NCBI GenBank assembly: GCA_959347315.1
Contig: OY365817.1
Coordinates: forward strand, 2,886,295 to 2,950,294
Origin: Bimastos eiseni
Lineage: Eukaryota; Annelida; Clitellata; Crassiclitellata; Lumbricidae
Reading direction: 5' to 3'
Length of the DNA: 64,000 nt
Positions 10,673-21,917 of the stretch are shown in pieces (the stretch's first letter is position 1; each line of letters begins with the position of its first letter). The notes under the pieces are model-generated. The model worked only from the letters and a program-made list of their open reading frames with translations. It was not told where the DNA came from and made no database searches. Both the position numbers and the translations under genes were made by a program.

Positions 10673-11640
10673 TAACATATAACAACCACAGTATGAGAAG
10701 CAATAAAAGACATTAATTATGATACATTATGTTTTTTGAGTTAATTCTGCTAGTTGTTGTTTGTGACTTTATGTCACTGCTATTAGTATAACCTTCAGCG
10801 ATATAGGCCTACGACTAGCATTAGTAAAAAGATTCAGAGGATTCTGTATGATCTGGTAAGAGGGGAGTCTCATGCAGATGGTGCCGCACGGGATGATACT
10901 AACCCCAGTTAGGCCGCAGCTACCAGACCCGCCTATTCCCAAGCTGACCCAAAGCGAACCTTTATATTTTCACAAGCAGGACTGACTCCCGGTGTAGTTC
11001 TTATAAGGACCACGGGTTGTTCCGTTGTTTTTAACGATCAATGCTAATCTTATACAATATCGGAAGCAATTTGCTCGTTGTTTCCCTTTGTCTATACAAG
11101 AGCCATTAATAGCTTCTACGACGAACTCCTCAGAACGCAGGACTTCTATAATTCGCATCACCAATCAAATAGTAGTCTATCCTTCAATTTCTTTCAGAGC
11201 ATTGTCTGTGGAACTGCAGACACTGGTGTGACATAAATTCGTAGTGACATAAATTGTCTGTATAGGGCTATAGACCTACGTGTTTCAGAGCGATGTTTGT
11301 GTTGATAGTTTATCCAATCTAACATATTGCTGAAAATAGTGTTACAATTAAAATGCTCTTCATGTTGTTCAGTCTCTAACTAATTGCGTTGTCGTTGTCA
11401 TTATTCTTTTTTTTATATCGACATCGTTTTTTGAGAAAGAAAACAATCTGACATAAATGCCGAAATGCTAACATGAGTAACAGTACATCAATGCTTTAGT
11501 AATTTTCGTCCAAGGTATTATTATTATTAGTATTTTTTCATCTTTATTATTTTATCCCCGAGATACATTATGATCTCTCTGGATTAAACAAATTAGGGAA
11601 ATTAGGGGGGCATTGTTCTGGAATGGCTAGTCATCGCAGA

Positions 11641-11644
11641 TGGC

Positions 11645-11686
<42 letters not shown>

Positions 11687-11940
11687 TATTATTATTGTTG
11701 TTGTTGTTGCTGCTGCTGCTGTTGTTGTAATTATTATATATTTATTTATTTTGCCCTGAGGTACTTCATTCCCCGAGGACTTAGAGATTACTAATGCTAA
11801 TAATAGATTACCAATTATTATTATTATTATTATTCGGCTTGTACTCTTTTTATCTCCAGTGCCGATGAAAGTGAATTTTTCCTTGAGGTACTTCATTCCC
11901 CGAGGACTTAGAGATTACTAATGCTAATAATAGATTACTA

Positions 11941-11979
<39 letters not shown>

Positions 11980-12055
11980 ATAATAATAATTATTATTATT
12001 ATTATTATTCGGTTTGTACTCTTTTTATTTCCAGTACCAATGAAAGTGAATTTGC
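11641..12055. repeat. (ATT)n microsatellites and a 127-bp tandem duplication
   Basis: ATT tracts lie at about 11645-11725, 11817-11835 and 11940-12010. Around them the unit TGAGGTACTTCATTCCCC...GAGGACTTAGAGATTAC...AATGAAAGTGAAT occurs twice, starting at 11757 and 11884. The same TTTTGCCCTGAG motif occurs at 8070-8115, so it belongs to a dispersed repeat. Confidence 0.85.
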
Positions 12056-12419
12056 GGATATTATTGGAGATTAATGGGATAGAATGATGTGCAGAAATTA
12101 AACATTTAAAACTAAATGAACAATAATATTTCTGCATTTTTATTCATAATAATTCTTCTATTGTTAAACTAACCAATCACAGTTATCAGTCAAAAACCAC
12201 GTCGGTAGATATGCCACATTCGTGTAGGTTAGCAACGAAACATTCATCGAACAAAACGCTGAACAATTCGTACGTACCCCTCTTGTGTTTATCCACACGC
12301 CCCATCTTAATAGTGGATATCGCCAGCATTCCCTTCCTCTCTCCCACCCTCCCCTTCCATCATCCCCAATATCTCTTCACACCCCTTCCCACTCCAATTC
12401 CAACTTAATAGTGGATTTA

Positions 12420-12800
12420 GTTACAATTTCCACCGCCAGTGGCCGCAGCATTGCGGTCGGAAACGCATCGATAGTCTCGTCGCGTGCTCCCTCCGATGGT
12501 CCGTCCGGGGGGCTGCGGTGAGCGACCGCAGCGATTGAGGCGGGCGAACGAGCGAGCGCCCGTCCCTGTTAGACACGCCCAAGCAATTGGCGTCTTCACC
12601 GACGCGAGACGGTCGGGTTCAGGCGGGGGCGCCGGATATTGTTGGCCTTCGGACCTGGTCGTCCCTAGCGCGGCGGCCACGCCGGGTCGTCATTAATCTC
12701 TCTCCGGAGACCGTCCAAATGGGAATCTAATTCCGTCCGGCACGTCGATCGGAGGCGGTGTGTCCGTCGCTCTTGTCACCTCCGCTGAGAGGACGAGCGG
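12420..12800. promoter_or_regulatory. CpG-rich non-coding island, possible promoter or enhancer
   Basis: About 380 bases are dense in CG dinucleotides within AT-rich DNA. Three short frames overlap, which a GC-rich stretch produces by chance, and none has a recognisable domain. The segment GTCATTAATC followed by CCGGAGACC stands out as possibly protein-bound. A role is only suggested by composition. Confidence 0.3.
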
Positions 12801-13570
12801 ACGGATAGAGCCACGGCGCCAGCGGAAGAGGCAGGAGAAGGGAGACGGAGGTTGGGAGGGACAGAGGGTGAGAAGGAAATGGGAAAAGGGAGAGGAAAAG
12901 AAGACAGACAGAGACAGAGACGGAGAGAGAGATGGGTTGGAGTGGGAAAGAACAGTGTTAGTTATTTAGAGAGAATGAGGCTGGGAGTAGAGTGAGAGAA
13001 TAGTGAAAAGAGAAAGGCAAACGGATAAACAGAACGATAGAAGCACACACACGGGCATAGGCAGAGACAGACAGAGGAAGAGGGATAGGAGTTAGCAGGA
13101 GAGTAAGAGGGAAGGGGTCATTGACGTAGAGGGGAGACGAGCCAAAGGGGTCAACGCGACGAACGATATGAGAATAATGCTGAAGCGTCAAATGACTTGA
13201 GAATGGGTTTCGATGGAAGTTTGATAGTATCTGCGATTGACTGAATGGTCCTTTGTTTGGAAGGGCAAGGTATTGACACAGAGATGGGATGCAACAGAGA
13301 GAGAGAAAGACAGAGACACAGAGAAACGTACAGACAGACAGACAGAGATGGATACGGACTGAAGGGCAGAGAGAAGGACGTTGACTCAGAGGGTTTGATG
13401 GAGAGAGAGAGAGAGGGAGAAAAAAAGAGAGAGATAATCAGAATTGGGATTGGATGGAGAGGAAGGGGCACAGAGGGACACAGAAAGAGACACAAGCGAA
13501 CACAGAGGCAGAGATTGCATAGGTGAATATAAAGGAAGTGGAACATACACGCAGAGGGACATGAAGACGA
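12800..13570. repeat. Purine-rich (GAGA) low-complexity region
   Basis: Imperfect GA, GACA and GGGA repeats occur on the + strand. The 180-codon - strand frame (13151-13693) is a by-product (poly Leu/Ser/Cys). GAGA tracts can bind GAGA-factor-like proteins, but nothing specific is visible. Confidence 0.7.
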
Positions 13571-13642
13571 TATTGGTAGTAAGACACAAAGATAGTGGAG
13601 CTCAACGACGTTTATGGGCGCGGAGACAAAAAGGCAAGGAGA

Positions 13643-13697
13643 CATACATGCATACATACATACATGCATGCATACATACATGCATACATACATACCA
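13643..13697. repeat. (CATA)n microsatellite
   Basis: CATA and CATG tetranucleotide units repeat for about 55 bases. Confidence 0.9.
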
Positions 13698-13819
13698 TAT
13701 ACATGGTGAACGGAAAAAAGCGAACCTGTAGAAGTACTGTAATAATTTGTCCAATTATTTATGCATTTTAATCAAATTTGGAAAAAATTCTGTTTAATGA
13801 TTATATCGAGCATTGTTAA

Positions 13820-14125
13820 CATTTATTGGTTATAACGTGTGTTATAGATGTCCTCCTTCGGTCTCAACACAAACCCTCGGCAGTAAGTATGTGCAGCATT
13901 GATTACAACTTGATCAAATTCGTCCCATGTATTTGATACGTTGCGTATCTTTATGTGTAAAATTTTTCTTGCATGACTATCCAGATTTTATGGATAAACT
14001 TGTTATAGCAAAGTTTTGCACATGGGACGAATTTGATGAAGTTGTTCGATGCAACAATTACTGAATGGCGAGCGCGTTTTGGTGCGTGTGTTAAGGCCTT
14101 TAACACGCACTATTATCAATAAATG
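13820..14125. mobile_element. Palindromic foldback element (about 306 bp)
   Basis: The outer 25 bases form inverted repeats, about 20 of 25 matching. The left end is CATTTATTGGTTATAACG, and the right end read in reverse is CATTTATTGATAATAGTG. Inner arms also pair: AACTTGATCAAATTCGTCCC near 13910 and its complement GGGACGAATTTGATGAAGTT near 14027. There is no coding potential. This is a foldback-type MITE of unknown superfamily. Confidence 0.65.
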
Positions 14126-14274
14126 ATAAATATGCGCTTCATGATGATTAAACTGAAATTTTTCTCATATTTAATCGGACAAATTATTACAGTATTCCTA
14201 GAGGTTCACTTATTATCCGTTCACCGTGTATTATATATGTATACGGTGCGTATACTTCCTCCAATCATCAATCC

Positions 14275-14550
14275 CTCTCTCCATCCAGCCTTTAATAAAC
14301 AATCCATCCATGCAACCAACCATTCATCTATCCATCCATCTATCAATCAATCCATCAATTCATCCATTCATCTATCCATCTATCTATCAATCCATCCATC
14401 CATCTATCCATCCATTCATCCATCCATCCATCCAACAATCCATCCATCCATTCATCCATCCATCCATCCATCCAACAATCCATCCATCCATTCATCCATC
14501 CATCCATCCAACAATCCATCCAACCATCCATCCTCCAATCGTTTCCCGTC
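14275..14550. repeat. (CATC)n tetranucleotide repeat with variants
   Basis: CATC units mix with CATT, AATC and CAAC variants. Frames of 143 and 213 codons (IHPS repeats) are artefacts of the repeat. Confidence 0.95.
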
Positions 14551-14559
14551 TACTATCGC

Positions 14560-15160
14560 ATCATCCTTATACCGCTTGCGTCCGCCGCTTCAGCAACAGA
14601 GTTCTGTCGCCAATGGAGCAATTAAGCCAAGAAAGACAGCCAACTGGGAGAGGGTGAGGCGATCAAGTCATCGAGAGGGTGAGGGCAGCGGACGGACCCT
14701 TCGCTTGGGGCAGCGGGCAGGCAGGCGGCACATCCTGCCGACGCCGCAAGGTGAAAGCCACTGACCCCCAGAGGACCTCGTACAAACCAATCTTTTTGAG
14801 GCGCTGTACAATTTCCAGTGATTTATTACGACCGTCCGCTCAATCGCTTCAAGTTTTATGACGGGCTGCCGCTACAGACGCATACACGGATGAACTCCGG
14901 TTGGCCCCGAGCCCCCGACTCTCTCACCCACCCAGGCGACTCCGTCCCGCTGCCCCGCTGCCGAGCCGAATGCGGACGCTTCGAACAATGGACTCCTGTT
15001 CGGTTCACGCTCCCAGCGACTCCGGCAACTTACGGCCGTAGACGAGACGACGACGATGGCAATAAAGGGAAGGCGAGGCAAGGGATGACATGGGGTTGGG
15101 AAAAGCAAGGAGAGGGAATGCGGTACAGGGCAGGGGAAGAAGATTAACGAACTGCGCGCA
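14560..15160. promoter_or_regulatory. GC-rich non-coding island
   Basis: A long GC- and CpG-rich stretch lies in AT-rich DNA. Overlapping frames on both strands have no family signature. GATTTATTACGACC near 14819 contains a TTTATTACG core like posterior Hox/Cdx sites. A regulatory role is conjecture. Confidence 0.25.
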
Positions 15161-16800
15161 ATATGTATGAGCCAATACTTCGGTCCCTAATTGAGGCGCA
15201 AAATAGGGTGGGTGGAGTTTAAAATCAGTCCTAAAGTTCTAAACATATTGCATTTAAATCATCGACCCCCATCTGTGTCGACTGATTGCTCAACTCTCGT
15301 CAGAACAAATATTGCAAATATTCGGCCATTGTTGTTCGCCGCTCATTGTTTGGCTATATGGACGATTCGAAACTTGAAACCAACGGTCTGGTTCCGACCT
15401 GATTACGGTTTGGTTTTGGGACGACATCGTTTGATGTCTTGTTCATTAAACTCCGACGTGATATATGTCATAATTGCAATTACTTTTGCCTTATATCGGT
15501 TCATTTATCTCGTTGCTTATATGGACTCGTCTCTTGCAATTTGCTCATCAACCGTCTGGCGTATAGGATTTCTCATCAACTTTGATTACCGTGTTACAAG
15601 TTCTGCCTGCATTTTCACTTTACTCTACGACTTATTAAGACCTGTGGAAAAAACGTCATTTCGTGGACAAGAAATTACTTGTAGTCAAAAGACTTTTTGA
15701 AATCAAGAAATTTTCTGAATCAGGTTGTGGAGATTAATCTAAAAATTTTGAGAAAGTTTTATGCGACATTTGAGCTAATCTGTGGTCATTTTTTAGACGT
15801 AGAAGAGAGAGACAGCGAATATCTGTTTCATCAATGGGTGTCTTCTAATCAAGCAATTATTGCTCATTAGTTTGGAAACGGCTTTAGATTATTGCCTCCT
15901 GCTCGGGTAACTGAAAAAAAATTGCCACGACATTTCAGCCACATGATTGTAGGGTCATTCGTGTTGGCAGAATACGACAAATGATTTAAAACAAGTGAAA
16001 GAACAAAACGGTCAAAGGGTTTCTCAAAATCAAAGAGTTATTACGCATCATTCGCGAGCGTTATCCATCATTTTTTTAATGCATATTTGTGCCACGCAAT
16101 TAATTACTTAAGTGTGACCGTTTGAATGCCGCGATCCATGCAGGCGCAAGAAGTGGAACTTAGGTGTGTTATCGTCCGTTATTCATTGTCAGGCCATCTG
16201 GACTATGTTCAACCATCCATCAGTTATTGATCGGTCAGCTGAATGCGAGAGGTGAGGTAGGTGTGTTCTGGCAGTTGAGTTTTAGGTGAATGTGCGTCTA
16301 AGGCTCTACGCCAAAGAAGTTGTTGAGTGGTATGGGAATTATAACAGCACGGTTCTTTAGTAGACCTAGAAAGGATGGTTTACCATAAGAAGGATCAAGG
16401 TAAGGCTGTGCGAAAAGACGGAGAAGCAGCCTCTGGTGGATATTATTAGACTATGCCAATGGTTCCCAATCTTTGTCGTCTTAGGGCAACTTTTATATAG
16501 TTGGAGGACATGATGAGCCATAAGGTTTAAAACAATTATTTTAAATTTTAGCAGATTATTGTTTTCAAAATAGAAATTACACATGGATAAAACTACACTA
16601 ACTTGATGTTTACTTAATTATTCTGTCAAATATTCATTTATATATATTTTTTACATCTTTAATAGCTTGATGACCACTTTTTGAGGCCTGGCCACTTTTG
16701 GCCGGGGACCACAAGTTGAGAATCGCTGTATTATGCGATCTGAAAGATTGACTTGTCCTTCTTTCCTTCTTTCGCGAGACAGCGGCGCTCGATAAATCAG
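15160..16800. other. Intergenic sequence, no gene recognised
   Basis: A 169-codon frame at 15191-15700 is hydrophobic in places but matches no family I know, is AT-rich like its flanks, and has no splice context. A homeodomain-like cluster (AATTAATTACTTAAGTG, about 16098-16115) is noted in findings. Confidence 0.4.
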
Positions 16801-16965
16801 ATGTATAACGCAATGGGCGCATTGCATGGCTGCCGACAGTTAAAATTCGACTTCTGTAATAACTTGTCATCATTCGTTCCAAATGCACTTGTAATCATAC
16901 CGCGGTTTGTCAGTTTAAAACTAAATGGAAACTATTATCATTGTTATTATTTCATCAAATGTATC
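16800..16965 (+). repeat. LINE 3'-tail repeat, copy 3
   Basis: TGGCTGCC, AAATTCGACTT, GTAATAACTTGTCATCATTC and the CGGTTTGTCAGTTT block match 2525-2625 and 4625-4740. A TTATTATT-like tail follows. Confidence 0.65.
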
Positions 16966-18242
16966 GCAAAACCAAAGCAATATAATTTATAATTATTTTT
17001 AATTTCAATGCACAATATAAAAAGTACACATGCCGAGGGACCTTCACAAATCGTGCTCTCGCTAAAGAAATCGTCCGTTAATTCACTATTACAAATACAT
17101 ATATAACTAATTCAATTACTATTTTACAAATGATATATAATAAATAGATATTAATTTTGGCAAATTGCGTATAATAAATTAACATTTGTTCGTACATAAG
17201 TCTGTTGCTGCAGTTGTGACTGTTATATACCCTGCGAATGTCTGTAACTGCGTATACTGCAGGCGTATAAGGTTCAAAGCTGGTGCTCAATAATTCATTC
17301 TGATGTGGCTCCATATATAAACGACTTAAAGAATCATTAAAACCTAGAAATTCTATAATTTTTCTGAATAATAAGTTTCCATAATCGAAGCAAGCCATGA
17401 TTGTCCGATTCTACGGCCGTACTTTCGCCCCAAACAATTTCAGGGCAACTGTGCTTGATTATCTTCAAAGCTCAGAATTGCATGCACGACTATCCTAATT
17501 AATTAATCCATGACACTGAGGTAATCATTCGATTACCGTGTTACCTTAATGTTGGCCTTGGACGAGTTTATAGCCAATAAGCACTGCAATATTAATTACA
17601 TTTACGGCAAAGCAATTCGGCTGTGAGCGACACTGGCTTCCTGCCACAACAGTTTCTCTTCAAATACACTGTACAATTGTTCTCTTTGGTTTCACGAATA
17701 TGTTTGCGATTGGATAAACACGAGTAAAGAGTTACTAAATACGATTAAACGGATAAACAGTCGTAAAGCTAACACACACTCACCAATACAGTAGCAGTAT
17801 GGTTATGGTTATGATTATAGTTAAAGCTGTTTTTCGTTGGTTTACATTTAGAAATGAATCAAAATTCTTAGACTTAAATCAACAGTCAACACACGCAAAA
17901 TACCTGTGGAAAATGAACATTATACTTGGGCTGCTAACTTTTTCTAACCTGATTAAATAAATATTTTTAAACATGATTATTATGTATTACACAAATTCGT
18001 CAGCTGTTTTAATTAGCACAACTGAATATATTAATACCACATTCTCATTTATTATTATTCTATTTAAATAGTTTAACATTCCTAGATTTTATTATATTTG
18101 GTTCTCATAAAAATAGGTAAAAGGAACATTCAAAAATTTTTTCGAGTTGGTTCAAACATGTAGACCGTTTAAAATAAACATTCCTAAAGTTGTTCATATT
18201 TGGTTTACATTCTGGAACTGCTTGAAAAGTCTGCAACTGCTG
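16966..18242. other. AT-rich sequence downstream of ataxin-1, no gene recognised
   Basis: This probably includes the 3' untranslated region of the - strand ataxin-1 gene, whose stop is at 18243. A TTTATT (AATAAA on the - strand) lies near 18047 and could serve as a poly(A) signal. No coding signature is visible. Confidence 0.4.
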
Positions 18243-18791
18243 TCAGTCTCCAGGAGTTCCATCACCACGCCCAGTTGCTGAGACAGGAATCGTCCGTGCA
18301 TCATCATCATCTTTATCGACGTTGATCTCTTCATCAACTTCGTTCTCATCTATAACCTTAGATTCCGTTGTTGGTCCTGCTGCTGGCGTCGATTCTCCAT
18401 CCGCTCGTGGGGCCGTTGCCAATGGCGACAATCTCTCATCATCCTCCGCAGCCTCCTCCTCCTCTCCATCTTCCTCGTCATCGTCGTCTTCATCTTCATC
18501 TTCGGTTGCTGCTGCTGCTGCCAGCTGTGGTTGCCATAGCGACGTGTGATGCTGCGAGGGGTATTCTGAAGGCAGGGTGGTAGCGGAGGGCGGGGTTCGA
18601 GTGGGAGGATGGAGAGGGGAAGAGGAGGGACTTTGCTGAGGTAGCATCTGGGTTAGGGAAACGCAGGGGTCGCCAGTGCTGAGGGATCGGCAGTTCAGAC
18701 CGTAGGTGACCCGAGTCTGACCCGGGTCGCATGACGACCATCCCCGGTTGTAGACGAAGAATGGATAGCTCGTAGGAACTCGAAAGGTCAC
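18243..18791 (-). CDS. ATXN1: Ataxin-1 family protein, exon 2 (end of AXH domain and acidic C-terminus)
   Basis: Read on the - strand, the acceptor TTTGCTCCAG is followed in phase 0 by VTFRVPTSYPFFVYNRGWSS and CDPGQTRV, then CRSLSTGDPCVSLT. This is the second half of the AXH domain; ataxin-1 has YPFFVFGQGWSSC and LSVGDVCISLT at the same places. The exon gives residues 453-634 of the joined protein, with a TGA stop at 18245-18243. After AXH come a Pro/Ser/Thr-rich stretch and a strongly acidic run of Glu and Asp (about 548-571), then a second acidic patch. I see no basic KRRWSAPE-type tail, which in vertebrate ataxin-1 carries the nuclear signal and 14-3-3 site. The acidic run is coded by GAA/GAC/GAT-rich repeats. 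Confidence 0.92.
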   Translation of the reverse strand: MTFRVPTSYPFFVYNRGWSSCDPGQTRVTYGLNCRSLSTGDPCVSLTQMLPQQSPSSSPLHPPTRTPPSATTLPSEYPSQHHTSLWQPQLAAAAATEDEDEDDDDEEDGEEEEAAEDDERLSPLATAPRADGESTPAAGPTTESKVIDENEVDEEINVDKDDDDARTIPVSATGRGDGTPGD

Positions 18792-19429
18792 CTGGAGCAA
18801 AGAAAAGGTCAGGGCTAATGTATTGGTGACGCCAGTTCCAAGATCAGCAGACAAACACTTTTGTCTTGCGTGACCTCAAAACAGTCATTGTTAGCTATTT
18901 AGTTGTTAAAGCATTTTACATTGTTCCACTCCAATGATAAAAATCGCTCTCTTAGCTATATATAGGCTAAATTATATCAAGCAATTTTTTATTATCATTG
19001 TGATCATAATAATTAGTACTACTATTTATTTATTCATTTATTTAATCGTATGGTTGCGCAAAAATTCTTCTTACTGCCATTACTACTAATATTGTTATTG
19101 TTATTATTATTATTGTTATTATTATTATTACCATTAATTTACTAGGCGTCACTACATAATGACCAGGAATAGATAGCGTTTAGCAACTTCACCACGGATT
19201 GAACTTTGACAGTGCCAGAGCCAAGCCTGGAGAAAGGAGGACAGGGCCTGTAGAAAACAAGAAGCGACAGAAAGTCCAACCATGGAATTCACAACATCAG
19301 TCAATCGCTTGTCTCATTCATCTTTCGTTGTGACTGATGCCTTGCAGTGATATAATAATACATGTTGGGCGACAGCGTATAATATTTCGGAGACTGAACA
19401 AATTGTTCGGCATGTGACAGAGGTGGTTC

Positions 19430-19720
19430 CTGCGTATGCACCTTGAGCAAGTCCAGCACTCGGAATTGTTTAGCGCCTTCAATTCATTTCTGATGTATGC
19501 ACGTGCGTTTCTGAACCTTTGAAGGAGAACAAAATCAAATACGTTTGCTTTGTATTGGAGTACTTCTGTAATTTGTTGCAATGATATTTTCATTGACGCT
19601 GCGTGCAATTAGAATTGAAGATATTGATATTTATAACTCTAGTGCCGCCGGAGTTGGGTCGTAAGCGCACCGAGTTGATGTCCCTGAATTGGAGCTATAT
19701 AAATCCTAATAATAAATTAA
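19430..19720 (+). mobile_element. Diverged SINE family 1 copy and L2-like 3' tail
   Basis: CCTTGAGCAAGTCC, GTATGCACGTGC and AAAATCAAAT match the SINE body. From about 19640, GTCGTAAGCGCACCG and GAGCTATATAAATCCTAATA resemble the 3' end of L2/CR1-type LINEs. Both lie inside the ataxin-1 intron. Confidence 0.5.
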
Positions 19721-19881
19721 ATACATTAATGAAATTATCTTGAGAACGAACGGAAATAAAGCAGACTTAGAATAACAATGAACATCGATTTTTAATTGAA
19801 AATGCCGGACAATTATTTTAGTTGTTAGCTTTTCTGATGCAGTAGGCCTACTATCATACTATGGTATATTGTTGGGTGCAC

Positions 19882-20710
19882 TGTCCTGTTCTTACTATCC
19901 TGTTCTTACTATCCTGTTCTTACTCTTCTGTTCTTGCTATCCTATTCTTACTATTCTGTTCTTACTATCCTGCTTTTACTCTCCTGTTCTTACGATTCTG
20001 CTCGTACTATCCTGGTCTTACTCTCCTGTTCTTACTATTGTGCTTTTACTCTTCTGTTCTTACTCTTCTGCTCTTACTATTCTGTTCTTACTATCCTGTT
20101 CTTACTATCCTGTTCTTACTCTCCTGTTCTTACTATTGTGCTTTTACTCTTCTGTTCTTACTCGTCTGCTCTTACTATTCTGTTCTTACTATCCTGTTCT
20201 TACTATCCTGTTCTTACTATCCTGTTCTTACTCTCCTGTTCTTACTATTCTGCTTTTACTCTCCTGTTCTTACGATTCTGCTCGTACTATCCTGGTCTTA
20301 CTCTCCTGTTCTTACTATTGTGCTTTTACTCTTCTGTTCTTACTCTTCTGCTCTTACTATTCTGTTCTTACTATCCTGTTCTTACTATCCTGTTCTTACT
20401 CTCCTGTTCTTACTATTGTGCTTTTACTCTTCTGTTCTTACTCGTCTGCTCTTACTATTCTGTTCTTACTATCCTGTTCTTACTATCCTGTTCTTACTAT
20501 CCTGTTCTTACTATCCTGTTCTTACTATCCTGTTCTTACTATCCTGTTCTTACTCTCCTGTTCTTACTATTGTGCTTTTACTCTTCTGTTCTTACTCGTC
20601 TGCTCTTACTATTCTGTTCTTACTATTCTGCTCTTACTATCCTGTTCTTACTATCCTGTTCTTACTATCCTGTTCTTACTATTCTGTTCTTACTCTCCTG
20701 TTCTTATTGT
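19882..20710. repeat. 14-bp minisatellite, about 59 units, in the ataxin-1 intron
   Basis: The unit is CCTGTTCTTACTAT with variants (CTCTTCTG, CTCGTC, TTGTGCTTTT). Higher-order groups of units recur. The unit is not a multiple of three and has no stop in any + frame, so three frames of about 300 codons run through it. They all give the same 14-residue repeat (LFLLSCSYYPVLTI) and are not genes. Confidence 0.95.
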
Positions 20711-20714
20711 TGCA

Positions 20715-21200
20715 GAGATACTTTTACCAATTGTCTGCTGCTTGTATGGGTATGGCTACCTCTAACTGTCTCGCTCTCTTTCTATTGGTATCTCTCAGCA
20801 GTTAGCAAAGGGTAATGGGGAGCTGTAGTGGGTGTATCGTCTATAGGAAGATGGTGTCAAGGTTGTTCCGATACACACTTTTAGTGTAAGGTAGATGTTC
20901 GTGTTCAGTCTGTTGCTGACTATAGTTAGTAGTTACGCTTGACTGCCAGCAGGCATCGTGTTTCGTGGAATTATAAGCCTAAGCATTAACCCTTACCCCT
21001 CCAATTATTTTATCAAATGCATTAAATTTGGCGGCTCACAGAGGTCTCAGGAGTGGTAAAGGTTAAGGTTAAGTTACTCCTGTCCTGTCTATACGCGTCT
21101 ACCGCCATCGACGTTATGGCCTCGGTCTTCTGTTCGTTTACGTCTTTTGTCAGCGCTTCGCTGGTGAAGGTTACTTTAACTTTCAAGAATAACTATTGAT
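20715..21200 (+). repeat. Dispersed repeat family E, uninterrupted copy
   Basis: It matches 53240-53351 plus 54327-54715 in order. Shared parts include CTCTTTC...CAGC near the start, CACACTTTTAGTGTAAGGTA, TGTTCGTGTTCAGTCTGTT, CTGACTA and TTCGCTGGTGAAGG. The copy at 53 kb is split by a hAT element, so this one shows the empty site. The element type is unknown; it may be part of an LTR or LINE. Confidence 0.7.
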
Positions 21201-21799
21201 ATTTAATCGAAACCCTAGCCTTTAAGTTCTTTAACTTCTCTATAACGTAGCCTATAACATCTAACATTAAATACTGTTTGACTCTTGAAACTCTTGTATC
21301 GTTGGCTGAGCATGCATGTGCCTCCGTACACAGGATTCTTAGTCATTCTCATTTGTACTTTCCCTGGAAGTTTATTATATTCAACGTCGTTACAAGTGTG
21401 TAGTCATAGCATATCAATTTGAAAAGAGTATCTATGTCGATCATGAAATTCTTACTGTGCTGGCAGAAAGAAATCCACGCATGGGATTTTTAAATATTAG
21501 GATGCTGTGCAGAGAGAGGCAAATCTTTATGCAACGCTTTTCACCCTTAAACGGATAACTGCGGAATTGCCTTTCAGGTAAAACTTAAAGCAATTTATTC
21601 GCATTTACAGCGACTAGAAGCGACTCTAAATACGCGACTAAAAGCCTGTCGAATACGAAAAAATATATATTCAGAATGGGAAAGACAGAAGCGGGATGAA
21701 ACAGATATTTCATGCGACCGATTCAGATTCAGCGAAGATATCCAGTAACCGCGAGGCATCAGCAAAGAGTGAAACTTTGAAATAGGCATTTTCCCACTG

Positions 21800-21917
21800 T
21801 TTTTGGGTTTCATCGCACCAGTTTGCTGATGATGCTCAGGTCCCTCTTCATGGTCCAGCGTCCTATGGTTTAGCGTTTACTAGAGCTTTCATCTGCCGTA
21901 AATGCTTGGATCTCCTC
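21800..21917 (+). mobile_element. LINE reverse transcriptase fragment, 5' part of a split copy
   Basis: CAGTTTGCTGATGATGCTCA encodes QFADDAQ, the catalytic FADD motif of CR1/L2-type reverse transcriptase. The reading stops at the hAT insertion at 21918 and resumes at 23436. Confidence 0.65.

Noticed and set aside
13151..13693. 180-codon Cys/Leu/Ser-rich frame
   Set aside because: Complement of a GAGA/GACA-rich tract. Low complexity throughout.
14123..14764. 213- and 143-codon frames
   Set aside because: Mostly CATC repeat. The unique end has no domain.
15191..15700. 169-codon frame, possible membrane receptor
   Set aside because: AT-rich like its flanks, with no domain order or splice context. 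Hydrophobic parts are expected from T-rich DNA.
19861..20815. Three overlapping frames of about 300 codons, hydrophobic like membrane proteins
   Set aside because: They are the same 14-bp repeat read in three frames. There is no unique sequence or splice support.
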